This document shows positions 7,982 to 16,143 of a stretch of 64,000 nt of DNA, one piece after another. Source of the DNA: Ruminococcus sp. (GTDB taxonomy: Bacteria; Bacillota_A; Clostridia; Oscillospirales; Ruminococcaceae); NCBI RefSeq assembly GCF_016283395.1, contig NZ_JAEEMU010000043.1, positions 1-64,000 on the forward strand. Reading direction: 5' to 3'. The translations under genes were made by a program, and so were the position numbers. Below the pieces are notes generated by a model. That model had not been told where the DNA came from and did no database searches. It saw nothing but the letters and a program-made list of their open reading frames with translations. Positions within the stretch are counted from its first letter, which is position 1. Each line of letters begins with the position of its first letter.

Positions 7982-9316
7982 CTATTTAAGCACCCATGTA
8001 TCCTTGAATCCGCCTCCCTGTGAGGAATTCACCACAAATGAATCTGGATTACGCGAGAATCTTGTAAGTCCCGAAGCCCATACTCTCGTTGTTTCTCCAG
8101 AGAGCACGAATGCTCGCAGGTCAGCCTTTCGCATTACGGTATCGCCGTTATCCAGTATCGGCAGGTCGAGAAAATCTATGACTTCCTGTGCGATAAAGCG
8201 TCTCGGCTCTGCAATGATAGTTCTGCGGAACTCTTCAAGCTTTTCCTTTGTAAGCTCTCTTCCGAATACCACTCCGTAGCCTCCTGCCTCCGCAACGTCC
8301 TTAATGACCAGCTTTTCAAGATTATCCATAACATATTTCATGTCCTCCTCGTAAAACGGCAGATATGTGGGAGCGTTTTTCAGTATGGGTTCTTCGCCGA
8401 GGTAATATTCTATCATCTTCGGTACGAAATAGTATATGCCCTTGTCGTCGGCAACTCCGTTGCCCGGAGCATTGATTATACCAACATTTCCGCTGCGGTA
8501 TACTTCCATAAGATTAGGTATGCCGATAAGAGACTCGGGCAGGAAGTTCAGCGGATCAAGATACTCATCGGCTATACGCCTGTACAGCACTCCAATCCTT
8601 GTTTTGCCGCCCGAATATGTACGGTGATACAGTATATTGTCCTCAACAAAAAGCTCGTCGTTCTGCACGAGGACTGAGCCTGTATGCTCTGCGAGGTATG
8701 AATGCTCAAAGTACGCAGCGTTGTAACGTCCTGGGGTGAGAATTGCTCTTATGCCGCCGCAGTTAGTGTACTCCATTGTTTCTTTCAGAAGCTGTGCGTA
8801 GTTGCGGTTGTCCACTATCTCATTCTCCGAGAAAGCCTTGGGAGCGGCGATCCTTGTGAGTTCTCTTGCTATAAGCGGATAAGAAGCTCCCGATGGTATT
8901 CTGAGATTATCCTCAAGAATATACCATTCTCCATCCTTAGCCTGTACAAGGTCGATACCCGAAATATGGCTGTAAATGCGGTTTGGGGGAGTTATTCCCT
9001 CGCACTGTGCAAGATAGCCCTTTGAGATATAAATGAAATTCTCAGGTATAATACCGTCACTTACGATATTTTTTTCGTGATAAATATCAAAAAGGAACTC
9101 ATTCAGGGCGTTTACACGCTGAACAAGTCCCTTTTCAATACTCTTGAAATCTTCTGACACTATCACTCGCGGGATAGGATCGAAAGGAAAGAATTGCTCG
9201 TTAAAAACACCGTTTTTGTATATTCCGAATTTTACGCCGTAGCGTCTGAGAAGTTCATTTATCTCGTTTGCATTGCCCACTGCCTTTGTAAACTGCTCAA
9301 TATTCTGCTGTGTCAT
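7982..9316 (-). CDS. Circularly permuted ATP-grasp amidoligase
   Basis: 444 aa, starting at the ATG behind GGAGTGATAACA; the ATG eight codons upstream has AAGGA directly abutting it and is less likely. Family markers: GIDLVQAKDGEWYILEDN, the glycine-rich ATP loop VIKDVAEAGGYGVVFG, and the C-terminal NSSQGGGFKDTWV typical of CP_ATPgrasp_2 proteins. Such enzymes are predicted to form ATP-dependent peptide or amide bonds, and form a conserved gene trio with alpha-E and transglutaminase proteins. The actual substrate is unknown. It has its own promoter and attenuator (9348-9428), so it can be expressed independently of the two genes upstream. Confidence 0.9.
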   Translation of the reverse strand: MTQQNIEQFTKAVGNANEINELLRRYGVKFGIYKNGVFNEQFFPFDPIPRVIVSEDFKSIEKGLVQRVNALNEFLFDIYHEKNIVSDGIIPENFIYISKGYLAQCEGITPPNRIYSHISGIDLVQAKDGEWYILEDNLRIPSGASYPLIARELTRIAAPKAFSENEIVDNRNYAQLLKETMEYTNCGGIRAILTPGRYNAAYFEHSYLAEHTGSVLVQNDELFVEDNILYHRTYSGGKTRIGVLYRRIADEYLDPLNFLPESLIGIPNLMEVYRSGNVGIINAPGNGVADDKGIYYFVPKMIEYYLGEEPILKNAPTYLPFYEEDMKYVMDNLEKLVIKDVAEAGGYGVVFGRELTKEKLEEFRRTIIAEPRRFIAQEVIDFLDLPILDNGDTVMRKADLRAFVLSGETTRVWASGLTRFSRNPDSFVVNSSQGGGFKDTWVLK

Positions 9317-9347
9317 TGTTATCACTCCATTCCTTAGCAAATAAAAT

Positions 9348-9428
9348 AAGGGTGCTCATCCATGCGGATAAGCACCCTTGCTTGCTTTATTACACCCTTA
9401 TGATACCACACCCGAAACGAATTGTCAA
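9348..9428 (-). promoter_or_regulatory. Promoter and attenuator of the ATP-grasp gene (shared leader motif 2)
   Basis: On the minus strand: TTGACA (9423-9428), 17 bp, TATCAT (9400-9405), then near the RNA 5' end AAGC-AAGGGT-GCTT (9370-9383), a four-pair stem with hexaloop. The loop and 3' arm overlap a terminator stem AAGGGTGCT/AGCACCCTT (9348-9379) followed by ATTTTATTT. Same architecture as at 2592, 10760, 13384 and 13482. Confidence 0.75.
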
Positions 9429-9450
9429 TAGTCTGACAAAGCTTTGCGTG

Positions 9451-10719
9451 TCAAAAATTCCCATGGGATCTGCATATTTTTTTGAGCTTTTTCACAGTGG
9501 CATTTCCGCCGCCGTCGTTGATATATACATCATATTTACCGCGTATGCTGCCGAATGTAACTGCCTTTTCCGCACCTGTATGCTCTTTCAGCTTTGACAT
9601 CATATTCTCCTTTGAAGCCAACGGCGAAAAAACTTTAAGGTACATAAAACCCTCGTATTCGGAGTCGGAAAAGCTTATCCTCGCACTTACTCCCAGCTTC
9701 TGACGAAGTCTCCTTTCAAGCAGGAATATATCTATCTTCTCTGCAAGGACTGTAATGTACAAAATACGCTCATTGTCGTCTTTTCGACGGTATTCCGAGC
9801 TGATATAGTTCCTGTAAGCCGAATGGCTGTGTGTTTCAAAAAGGTTCTTTTCGGCAGGATTACGGAATTCTCCATAGTATATCAGCAGAGTAGTGTCAAG
9901 CATGGTGTTCACAAAACAGTTCAGTCCGCACTCTGAGATGATCCTTTCAGCTTCTTCCGAAACACTGTTTGAAAGATAGGTCATTTCAAGATATTTCTTT
10001 TCCTTAATGTCATATATCGCCGCACCGTCCATAACTATCACGGGAAGCTTTAATTCCGTACCATTCATTATCGACATAAGCTCGGCTGGAGTACGGGTAG
10101 TTGAGACGGTGAATTTCACACCGCTGCGGATAAGCCTGTTAAGTTCTACTTTGCTGTAATTCGAGGACGGTGAGATGAGTACATCATCAATTCCGCTGAC
10201 ATATAGAGTAGTTTTATCAGTTCTGACAGGCAGTCGGAAGTCGTTCACAGCTACACCGATGATTATTCCGATGAAAGTATCAATGACTCTGTTGAGTACA
10301 AAAAGATACGGATCAGCGTCAAATGAATGAGTGAGCGCAATGCTCAGAAACACAACACAGGAGAAAAAAGAAGCGTTCCTCTTATTCGTGACAACAGTCG
10401 TATATATCACAGGTATTATGAAAATACTTGCGGAAATATATACAAACTCGGGTATGACCAGATCAAGTCTGCGGAACATCAACAGGAATAAAAGTCCGTA
10501 GACTGCACCTGTAAGCGTACCCACGGAGCGCTGAAATGCATTGTTCTTTGTGGTGTCTGAATAGGGCTGTATGCACCATAAAGCAGCCAATGCTCCGTAA
10601 AAAGGTATGCCGTTTTCAACGGGCAGAAATGTCCTTATGAAATACACCGCCATACATAGCCCGACTGCTATTGATGATTTTACTATTCTTGCGCCTATGG
10701 GCGGAAATGTCAGTTTCAA
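9451..10719 (-). CDS. FUSC/aromatic-acid-exporter-like membrane protein fused to a HAD-family hydrolase domain
   Basis: 422 aa from a TTG start with GGAGTGAG eight bases upstream; the upstream ATG at 10767 lies inside the attenuator hairpin. The N-terminal ~150 residues carry four or more membrane segments and the FUSC/ArAE-like pattern (GIPFYGALAALWCIQPY, RSVGTLTGAVYGLL). The C-terminal ~250 residues look like a Cof-type HAD domain: TTRTPAELMSI, PVIVMDGAAIYD and a cap region. The first HAD aspartate box is VSGIDDVLIS rather than DxDGT, so phosphatase activity is uncertain. A transporter-HAD fusion is unusual. It follows the PEP-synthase-like gene with a hairpin at the junction. Confidence 0.7.
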   Translation of the reverse strand: MKLTFPPIGARIVKSSIAVGLCMAVYFIRTFLPVENGIPFYGALAALWCIQPYSDTTKNNAFQRSVGTLTGAVYGLLFLLMFRRLDLVIPEFVYISASIFIIPVIYTTVVTNKRNASFFSCVVFLSIALTHSFDADPYLFVLNRVIDTFIGIIIGVAVNDFRLPVRTDKTTLYVSGIDDVLISPSSNYSKVELNRLIRSGVKFTVSTTRTPAELMSIMNGTELKLPVIVMDGAAIYDIKEKKYLEMTYLSNSVSEEAERIISECGLNCFVNTMLDTTLLIYYGEFRNPAEKNLFETHSHSAYRNYISSEYRRKDDNERILYITVLAEKIDIFLLERRLRQKLGVSARISFSDSEYEGFMYLKVFSPLASKENMMSKLKEHTGAEKAVTFGSIRGKYDVYINDGGGNATVKKLKKICRSHGNF

Positions 10720-10735
10720 AATACTCACTCCAATA

Positions 10736-10771
10736 GAAAAGTGCCTACCCTTACGGATAAGCACCATTGCT
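10736..10771 (-). promoter_or_regulatory. Intercistronic attenuator (shared leader motif 3)
   Basis: TGAGC-AATGGT-GCTTA (10758-10773) forms a five-pair stem with a hexaloop and includes the TGA stop of the upstream gene. It overlaps a second hairpin GTGCTTATCC/GGGTAGGCAC followed by TTTTC. No separate promoter is evident, so this appears to gate read-through between the two genes. Confidence 0.6.
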
Positions 10772-13341
10772 CAGATTGTAATCAAAAGATGTTCATTCCT
10801 GATGTCGTTGAAGAGCTCGCATTTGCAGCGGCTCACGTCATAGACATGGATAACATCGTCAAGTCCGCTGTTTTCGTCGATATCTTCAAGCATATTCCGC
10901 AGTCCTTTCAGCTTTTCGGGTGCGAAATGCAGAGTTTTGCTGTTGTTGAACACTGCTGTGTAGAGTATCTCCGCTTCGACTAAGTCTTGAAAGATATGAC
11001 TGCCGTAGGAAAGCTCGGGGTTGTAGCCTGCACGGGCTTCTTCCATTTCGCACACAACGTCAAATTCGCTTATATCGGCAAATGTTGTAGGTACACCAAG
11101 CTCGGGAGAGGAAGTTCCAACTCTGCCAGGCACCATGAGCATCATGTGTTTTCCGCTGCTGCGGTAAGTCCAGTTTATCCTGCCTATCATTTTCGCTACG
11201 GTATTTTTCTCGCTGTAAGGCATATTGTAGTACACAACGGGATCAACGTACACGATAATATCCAGCTTTGAGGCTTTGGAAAGTCCCATTGAAGCTCCCT
11301 TGCTTTCGAGGAGGATATGCTCCTGCGGTATATTATCGGGAACAGCGACTCCCGACTTGTCTTTAAGCACCTGCAACGGTCTGCACTGCAGTAGGTCAAT
11401 AGAGTATTCGCCGCTGTCGGAAACGTTTATGGTGAACTCAGTATCAACAGGGTATTCGTACTCGTCCTGTATACAGCGCAGCATTCTCTGCATCTGTGAC
11501 ATAAGAGTCTTATTGCTGACAAGTCCCTTGCAGGATATGAATGTCGAGGACACTCTCCGTCCCATTTCGCGCAGTCTGCTCTCTGCATCGAAGTCGTGTT
11601 CGAGAAGTATATTTTGCAGATACTCAGGCATTTCGGGCTCTATCTCCCTGAGGGGCAGACGTTCAAGGTCGTGTATCGAAGTATTGATGACTTCCACCTT
11701 TCCCTGCGAGAACCTGTGCCTGTCCGCATAAGTTGAATACACTGTCTTTTCGGGCATATCAAGGCTTACGAGCCGAGGGTACGAGCCCTCTGTCCTGTCA
11801 ACGGCAGACGTACCGAGCCCCATTACAAGGCGTAACATTCCTGCGGACTGGTCGGAGCTTTTCAGAAAGCTGTAGGGGCTGTAGGAATAGCCGACTCCTG
11901 CTGCACAGGGCATATAGTACGCACCGTAGTAAGAGCCCGACACACGCTGTATCAGCAGCGACATCTGCTCATCACGCTTGTCAAGTCCGCGGCGTTTGCG
12001 GTAGTCCAGAGCGGAAAGGCTCATAGTACTTGCGTAGACAGTCTTGATAGCCTTTTCAAATTCTTCCATTCTCTCCTCGGGAGTTCCCCTGTTGGCGCAG
12101 AATACTGACTCATACTTGCCTGCAAATGCGTTTCCGAAGCCGTCCTCAAGTATACTGCTTGAACGGACTATATACGGATCCTGTCCGTAGTATTCGATTA
12201 TACGATTGAGCTGTTCGCGCATCTCATCGGAAAACCTGCCGCTCATGAGCTGCTTTGCAAATTCATCTGCAAGGGCGAAATATCCCTCCTCAGTGCGCTG
12301 TTTGATACGCATATCCCAGAAATTATTGTCAACGATGTAGGTATAGTAAACGTCAGAGCCTACATAGAATGAATCATGCGGTTCGAGAACTTCGTTTATA
12401 TCAGGCTCGGTGTTGCGGATAATAGCTCTCGCAAGTAGCATACCGCAGGCTTTTCCGCCTATCATTCCCGTGCCTATCATGTGGTCGCGGACGCTGAAAT
12501 AGTCCTCGGGACGAAAATGCTTTTTGACCATCTGACGCATTTTCGCGTCTCTTGTCATCATTATATTGCACATATTACTGCACTGCTCGGTAATATCGAC
12601 TCCGTTTTCATACAGCACTTTCGCTTTCTTGAAAGACCTGTCCCACGAGTCCATGAACTGCTCGTCTGCCGAACGCTGTGCATTGCCGAGGACCTGATAG
12701 AAACGGCTGGACTTTACGCCGTCAAGTATCGGTCTGAATCGTCCGCTTTCTGGTTCATAAGTGTGGGGCAGGAACATGGTGTCGGAGTTTCTGTTCCATA
12801 CCTTTTCGGGACGGACATACACGTTTTTCTTGTCCGAGTAAACATCAAGGAAAAGCTGAGTGGTATCAAGTATCTTGTTTATGGCATGAACGGAGTGTTT
12901 TCCCCTGATTATCGGAAAAAATGCAACTGTATCGAGTATGAACAGGAACGGGCAGGTGACACGGAAAAAGTTGCCCATCATAAGGTCTGTTGCCCACATA
13001 GCCTGCAATTCCGAAAGGCAGTCGAATATGTAAAAAGCGTCTCTGCCTGCCTTTTCTATCTCGTTGTGTATGTCAACGGTAAATGTCTCAAATCTGTGGG
13101 ACAGCGGCACTTCTATGGTCTTTACCTCGGGACAGTTATCCACAAGGGGCTCGTGACTTGCAAAGCGAAAATATATAATCTTTCTGCCGTCAGTGATAGC
13201 CTGTCTGAGATAGGGCTCCATAAACAGACGAAACTCCGAGAGCTCCGAAACTCTCCATACAACGTTGTCGCCGAGCCTTATATTATCAAGTGCAGTGTCC
13301 ATTTCGGGTATTCCCGATAATACTCTGTCAAATGCAGCCAT
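10771..13341 (-). CDS. PEP-synthase/pyruvate-phosphate-dikinase-like ATP-binding protein with an N-terminal KaiC/RecA-like domain
   Basis: 856 aa from the ATG after CGGGAGGTGCTTTT; the earlier in-frame ATG at 13407 overlaps the -10 box. Residues ~1-210 resemble a RecA/KaiC-like fold (SGIPEMDTAL opening) but without a clear Walker A. The middle and C-terminal parts carry the PEP/pyruvate-binding ATP-grasp signature: GGKACGM, YIVRSSSILEDGFGNAFAGK, and the closing YSIDLLQCRPLQ. The phosphohistidine swivel and PEP/pyruvate barrel of true PEP synthase are absent, so it is not a glycolytic enzyme; more likely an ATP-dependent phosphotransferase or ligase-like protein. First gene of the minus-strand run, driven by the promoter at 13406-13434. 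Confidence 0.75.
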   Translation of the reverse strand: MAAFDRVLSGIPEMDTALDNIRLGDNVVWRVSELSEFRLFMEPYLRQAITDGRKIIYFRFASHEPLVDNCPEVKTIEVPLSHRFETFTVDIHNEIEKAGRDAFYIFDCLSELQAMWATDLMMGNFFRVTCPFLFILDTVAFFPIIRGKHSVHAINKILDTTQLFLDVYSDKKNVYVRPEKVWNRNSDTMFLPHTYEPESGRFRPILDGVKSSRFYQVLGNAQRSADEQFMDSWDRSFKKAKVLYENGVDITEQCSNMCNIMMTRDAKMRQMVKKHFRPEDYFSVRDHMIGTGMIGGKACGMLLARAIIRNTEPDINEVLEPHDSFYVGSDVYYTYIVDNNFWDMRIKQRTEEGYFALADEFAKQLMSGRFSDEMREQLNRIIEYYGQDPYIVRSSSILEDGFGNAFAGKYESVFCANRGTPEERMEEFEKAIKTVYASTMSLSALDYRKRRGLDKRDEQMSLLIQRVSGSYYGAYYMPCAAGVGYSYSPYSFLKSSDQSAGMLRLVMGLGTSAVDRTEGSYPRLVSLDMPEKTVYSTYADRHRFSQGKVEVINTSIHDLERLPLREIEPEMPEYLQNILLEHDFDAESRLREMGRRVSSTFISCKGLVSNKTLMSQMQRMLRCIQDEYEYPVDTEFTINVSDSGEYSIDLLQCRPLQVLKDKSGVAVPDNIPQEHILLESKGASMGLSKASKLDIIVYVDPVVYYNMPYSEKNTVAKMIGRINWTYRSSGKHMMLMVPGRVGTSSPELGVPTTFADISEFDVVCEMEEARAGYNPELSYGSHIFQDLVEAEILYTAVFNNSKTLHFAPEKLKGLRNMLEDIDENSGLDDVIHVYDVSRCKCELFNDIRNEHLLITI

Positions 13342-13366
13342 AAAAGCACCTCCCGTACAAACAAAA

Positions 13367-13434
13367 AACGGTGCTGAAATATCAGCACCGTTGCTCTTTA
13401 CTTGCATTATATCATACTCGTTTTATTCTGTCAA
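13367..13434 (-). promoter_or_regulatory. Promoter and attenuator of the PEP-synthase-like gene (shared leader motif 4)
   Basis: Minus strand: TTGACA (13429-13434), 17 bp, TATAAT (13406-13411), then AGC-AACGGT-GCT (13384-13395) within a few bases of the expected transcription start. AACGGTGCTGA/TCAGCACCGTT (13367-13392) is a perfect 11-pair terminator stem followed by six T. Back-to-back with the NAD synthetase promoter only 7 bp away. Confidence 0.8.
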
Positions 13435-13441
13435 GTTTTCC

Positions 13442-13610
13442 TTGACAATTTCTTTTGTCTGATATATAATTATGTCAGACAAGCAAAGGCGCTGCATTGA
13501 GGCTGCTTCCATTAACGAAAAAGTGGGTTACCGAGCCTGAATTATGGACTCGGTAATTTTATGCCACGATTTCGCTGGAGGAGGCTCTCCTCTCGCAGTG
13601 CCTTTTTACT
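13442..13610 (+). promoter_or_regulatory. Promoter and long structured leader of NAD synthetase (shared leader motif 5)
   Basis: TTGACA (13442-13447), 17 bp, TATAAT (13465-13470). The RNA opens with AGC-AAAGGC-GCT (13482-13493). AAGGCGCTGC (13486-13495) pairs perfectly (one G-U) with GCAGTGCCTT (13595-13604) before a T-run, a terminator with a ~99-nt loop. Inside the loop are further hairpins: TTACCGAG/CTCGGTAA (about 13531-13559), enclosed by GTGG/CCAC, and GAGGA/TCCTC near 13578-13592. This looks like a multi-branched RNA rather than a plain terminator; I cannot match it to a known riboswitch class. Confidence 0.65.
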
Positions 13611-13625
13611 TTTTGGAGGGATACT

Positions 13626-15539
13626 ATGAAGGACGGATTTATAAAAATAGCCTGTGCGACGCCCGATGTTAAAGTTGCGGATTGTCAGTACAATGCCGAC
13701 AGGATAATTGAGCTCATCAATGAAGCTCACAGCAAGGGTGTTAAGATAATATGCTTTCCCGAACTTTCCATTACTGGCTATACCTGCGGCGACCTGTTCT
13801 TGCAGGACGCACTGCTGAGCTCGGCAAAAAAAGAACTGGTCAGGATAATAAAAGAGACAGAAAAGCTGGATATAGTTTCACTTATCGGCGTGCCCCTTGC
13901 TGTCTGCGGAAAACTGTACAACTGCGCTGTCATCATAAACATAGGCAAAGCCGTCGGTGCTGTTGCAAAGAAGAATATCCCGAATTACAGCGAGTTTTAT
14001 GAAGTCAGACATTTTACCGCTGCCCATGACGTTCTCTGTGCAGATGTGGAGCTCGATGATGAGTATTCCGTTCATCTTGAAGAAACTGTTTTCACTTGCA
14101 GGGAACTGCCCGAACTCACTTTTGGAGTCGAGATATGCGAGGATATGTGGGTAAGCTCTCCGCCGTCGGAGCGTCTCGCTGCCTCAGGTGGGGTTATCAT
14201 ATTCAATCTGTCTGCAAGTGATGAAGTCATAGGCAAAGCGGACTACCGCAGAACACTTGTCAAAGCACATTCGGGTTCTCTTGCCTGCGCCTACGCCTAC
14301 GCCGATTCTGGCATAGGTGAATCCACGCAGGATATGGTATTTGCAGGACATAATATAATAGCGGAAAACGGTTCTGTTTTAGCTGAGTCCAAGGCTTTTT
14401 CAAGCGGACTGACGATTGCTGATATTGACATAAAAAAGCTGAACTATGAGCGCAGAAGAATAAATTCTTTTTTGGCTTCTCCAAGTATTGATACAGCATA
14501 TTTTTCTCTTGATGTTTCTGAGACAGTCCTTGACAGGACTTTTCCGAGAACTCCATTCGTGCCCTCCGATAAAAAGGCTCTCGACAGCAGGTGTGAGGAG
14601 ATACTCACCATGCAGGCTGTGGGACTTATGACACGCCTGCGTCATATCGGCTGCAAAACGGCAGTGCTCGGACTTTCGGGCGGACTTGATTCAACTCTTG
14701 CGCTAATCGTTACTGTTCACGCATTCGATATGCTCGGACTTGACAGGAGCGATATCCATACCATAACCATGCCATGCTTCGGAACTACCGACAGAACGTA
14801 CAATAACGCCTGCTCTCTTGCAAAGGCTTATGGTGCTACGCTGACCGAAATAAACATTTGCAGCAGTGTGACGCAGCATTTTGCCGACATAGGACAATCT
14901 CCCGAGGTGCATGATGTTACATACGAGAACTCACAGGCAAGGGAACGCACTCAGGTGCTTATGGATAAAGCTAATCAGCTTGGTGGTATAGTAATCGGTA
15001 CAGGTGACCTTTCGGAGCTTGCACTTGGCTGGGCTACCTACAACGGCGACCATATGTCAATGTACGCAGTAAATTCGTCCATACCGAAAACCCTTGTGCG
15101 CTGGCTTGTAAACTATGAAGCAGAAATATCGGACGGTGAGCTGAAAAAAGTCCTGTTCGATATACTTGATACCCCCGTAAGTCCTGAGCTCCTTCCGCCA
15201 GATAAAAACGGCACTATATCGCAGAAGACAGAGGATATCGTCGGACCGTATGAGCTTCACGATTTCTTCATGTATTATATGCTGAGATACGGATTTTCTC
15301 CGTCAAAGATATTCCGTATCGCCTGTCTCGCATTCGCAGAAACATATCCTAAAGAAGTTATAATGAAATGGCTGAAAACATTCTACAGGCGTTTCTTCAC
15401 ACAGCAGTTCAAACGCTCATGCCTGCCCGATGGTCCCAAGGTCGGAACCGTTACTATGTCCCCCCGCGGAGACTGGCGTATGCCAAGCGATGCTTCTGCT
15501 AATATTTGGCTGAAAGAATTGGATAACATTGAACGATAA
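13626..15539 (+). CDS. nadE: Glutamine-dependent NAD+ synthetase
   Basis: 637 aa, ATG after TTTTTGGAGGGATACT. Two domains: an N-terminal nitrilase-type glutaminase with Glu46 (FPELSITGY), Lys115 (KKNIPNY) and Cys171 (VEICEDMW), and a C-terminal NAD synthase with the pyrophosphatase loop SGGLDS at 351-356. It amidates deamido-NAD to NAD using ammonia tunnelled from glutamine, the last step of NAD synthesis. Length matches the long bacterial form. It is divergent from the amidoligase operon and shares the AGCAANGGYGCT leader motif, consistent with control by nitrogen (glutamine) status. Confidence 0.95.
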   Translation: MKDGFIKIACATPDVKVADCQYNADRIIELINEAHSKGVKIICFPELSITGYTCGDLFLQDALLSSAKKELVRIIKETEKLDIVSLIGVPLAVCGKLYNCAVIINIGKAVGAVAKKNIPNYSEFYEVRHFTAAHDVLCADVELDDEYSVHLEETVFTCRELPELTFGVEICEDMWVSSPPSERLAASGGVIIFNLSASDEVIGKADYRRTLVKAHSGSLACAYAYADSGIGESTQDMVFAGHNIIAENGSVLAESKAFSSGLTIADIDIKKLNYERRRINSFLASPSIDTAYFSLDVSETVLDRTFPRTPFVPSDKKALDSRCEEILTMQAVGLMTRLRHIGCKTAVLGLSGGLDSTLALIVTVHAFDMLGLDRSDIHTITMPCFGTTDRTYNNACSLAKAYGATLTEINICSSVTQHFADIGQSPEVHDVTYENSQARERTQVLMDKANQLGGIVIGTGDLSELALGWATYNGDHMSMYAVNSSIPKTLVRWLVNYEAEISDGELKKVLFDILDTPVSPELLPPDKNGTISQKTEDIVGPYELHDFFMYYMLRYGFSPSKIFRIACLAFAETYPKEVIMKWLKTFYRRFFTQQFKRSCLPDGPKVGTVTMSPRGDWRMPSDASANIWLKELDNIER

Positions 15540-15930
15540 CATGATCTATTTGCTCCCCAAACGAACCTGTATTCGGCTGTGAGAGCCTTATTGTTTTATT
15601 CAGATAAACACATTAACGTGAATATCACGCCAGTTTAGTATCCTACGCTTAGTAGACTTCGCGTAAAGGTATTCTTTAGCATCGTCCAGATTCAGCGTAA
15701 AATAGCCAATCTGAGTATATTTTGGAATTACTTTCCTTCGTTGATTGCAGCCTGTGTCACAATCAGTGAAAAATGAAGTATCGGATAATATCACCAGCTA
15801 ATATTTTCCTACAGTTTTAAGATTTTTTCTGCAAAGGCAATAAGCGTCAAATCAGCTTTTGTCCTCGAAAAATAGGTACAAAACAGGATCCTATTAAAAC
15901 ACAAGAGACTGCCGAAAAACCGTCAGCGTC
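15540..15930. other. Gap between nadE and the tRNA fragment
   Basis: A minus-strand open frame of 64 codons (15600-15794) has no convincing ribosome site or family match and may be degraded coding sequence. Otherwise AT-rich with nothing I can identify. Marks the start of the accessory region. Confidence 0.4.
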
Positions 15931-15975
15931 GGCTTGTGGTCCCGAAGACCGTGGGTTCGAATCCCATCTCCCACC
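15931..15975 (+). other. tRNA 3'-end fragment (likely att remnant)
   Basis: GTGGGTTCGAATCCCAT is a complete T-arm, followed by CTCCCACC as the 3' acceptor strand; the preceding GGTCCCGAAGACC could be a long variable arm (Leu/Ser-type tRNA). No 5' half (GGTGGGAG...) lies upstream, so this is not a whole tRNA gene. Such 3' fragments are typically left by integration of mobile elements at tRNA genes. Confidence 0.65.
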
Positions 15976-15987
15976 CTCATGAAATAG

Positions 15988-16017
15988 GCACTTCTGAGAA
16001 TTCGGAAGTGCTTTTTT
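15988..16017 (+). terminator. Terminator after the tRNA fragment
   Basis: GCACTTC/GAAGTGC hairpin followed by six T, probably the original tRNA terminator copied with the 3' fragment. Confidence 0.75.
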
Positions 16018-16143
16018 CGTTGTTTTACTAATACTTTCCTAATGTTAATATTTTTAAACGTGACAAATCCCCGCAAGTGCGGGGACTTTCTGTATCATTT
16101 TTCATAAGTTTTGAATCTATCACGGAACTAAGCTGAATAGAAT

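Noticed and set aside
13480..13610. nadE leader as a known riboswitch (NAD-I, NAD-II, guanidine, THF, T-box)
   Set aside because: Core motifs of these classes are not present; left as an unclassified structured leader.
15894..16076. 60-codon minus-strand frame containing GDGIRTHG
   Set aside because: This is the reverse reading of a tRNA 3' end and terminator, a frequent spurious ORF.
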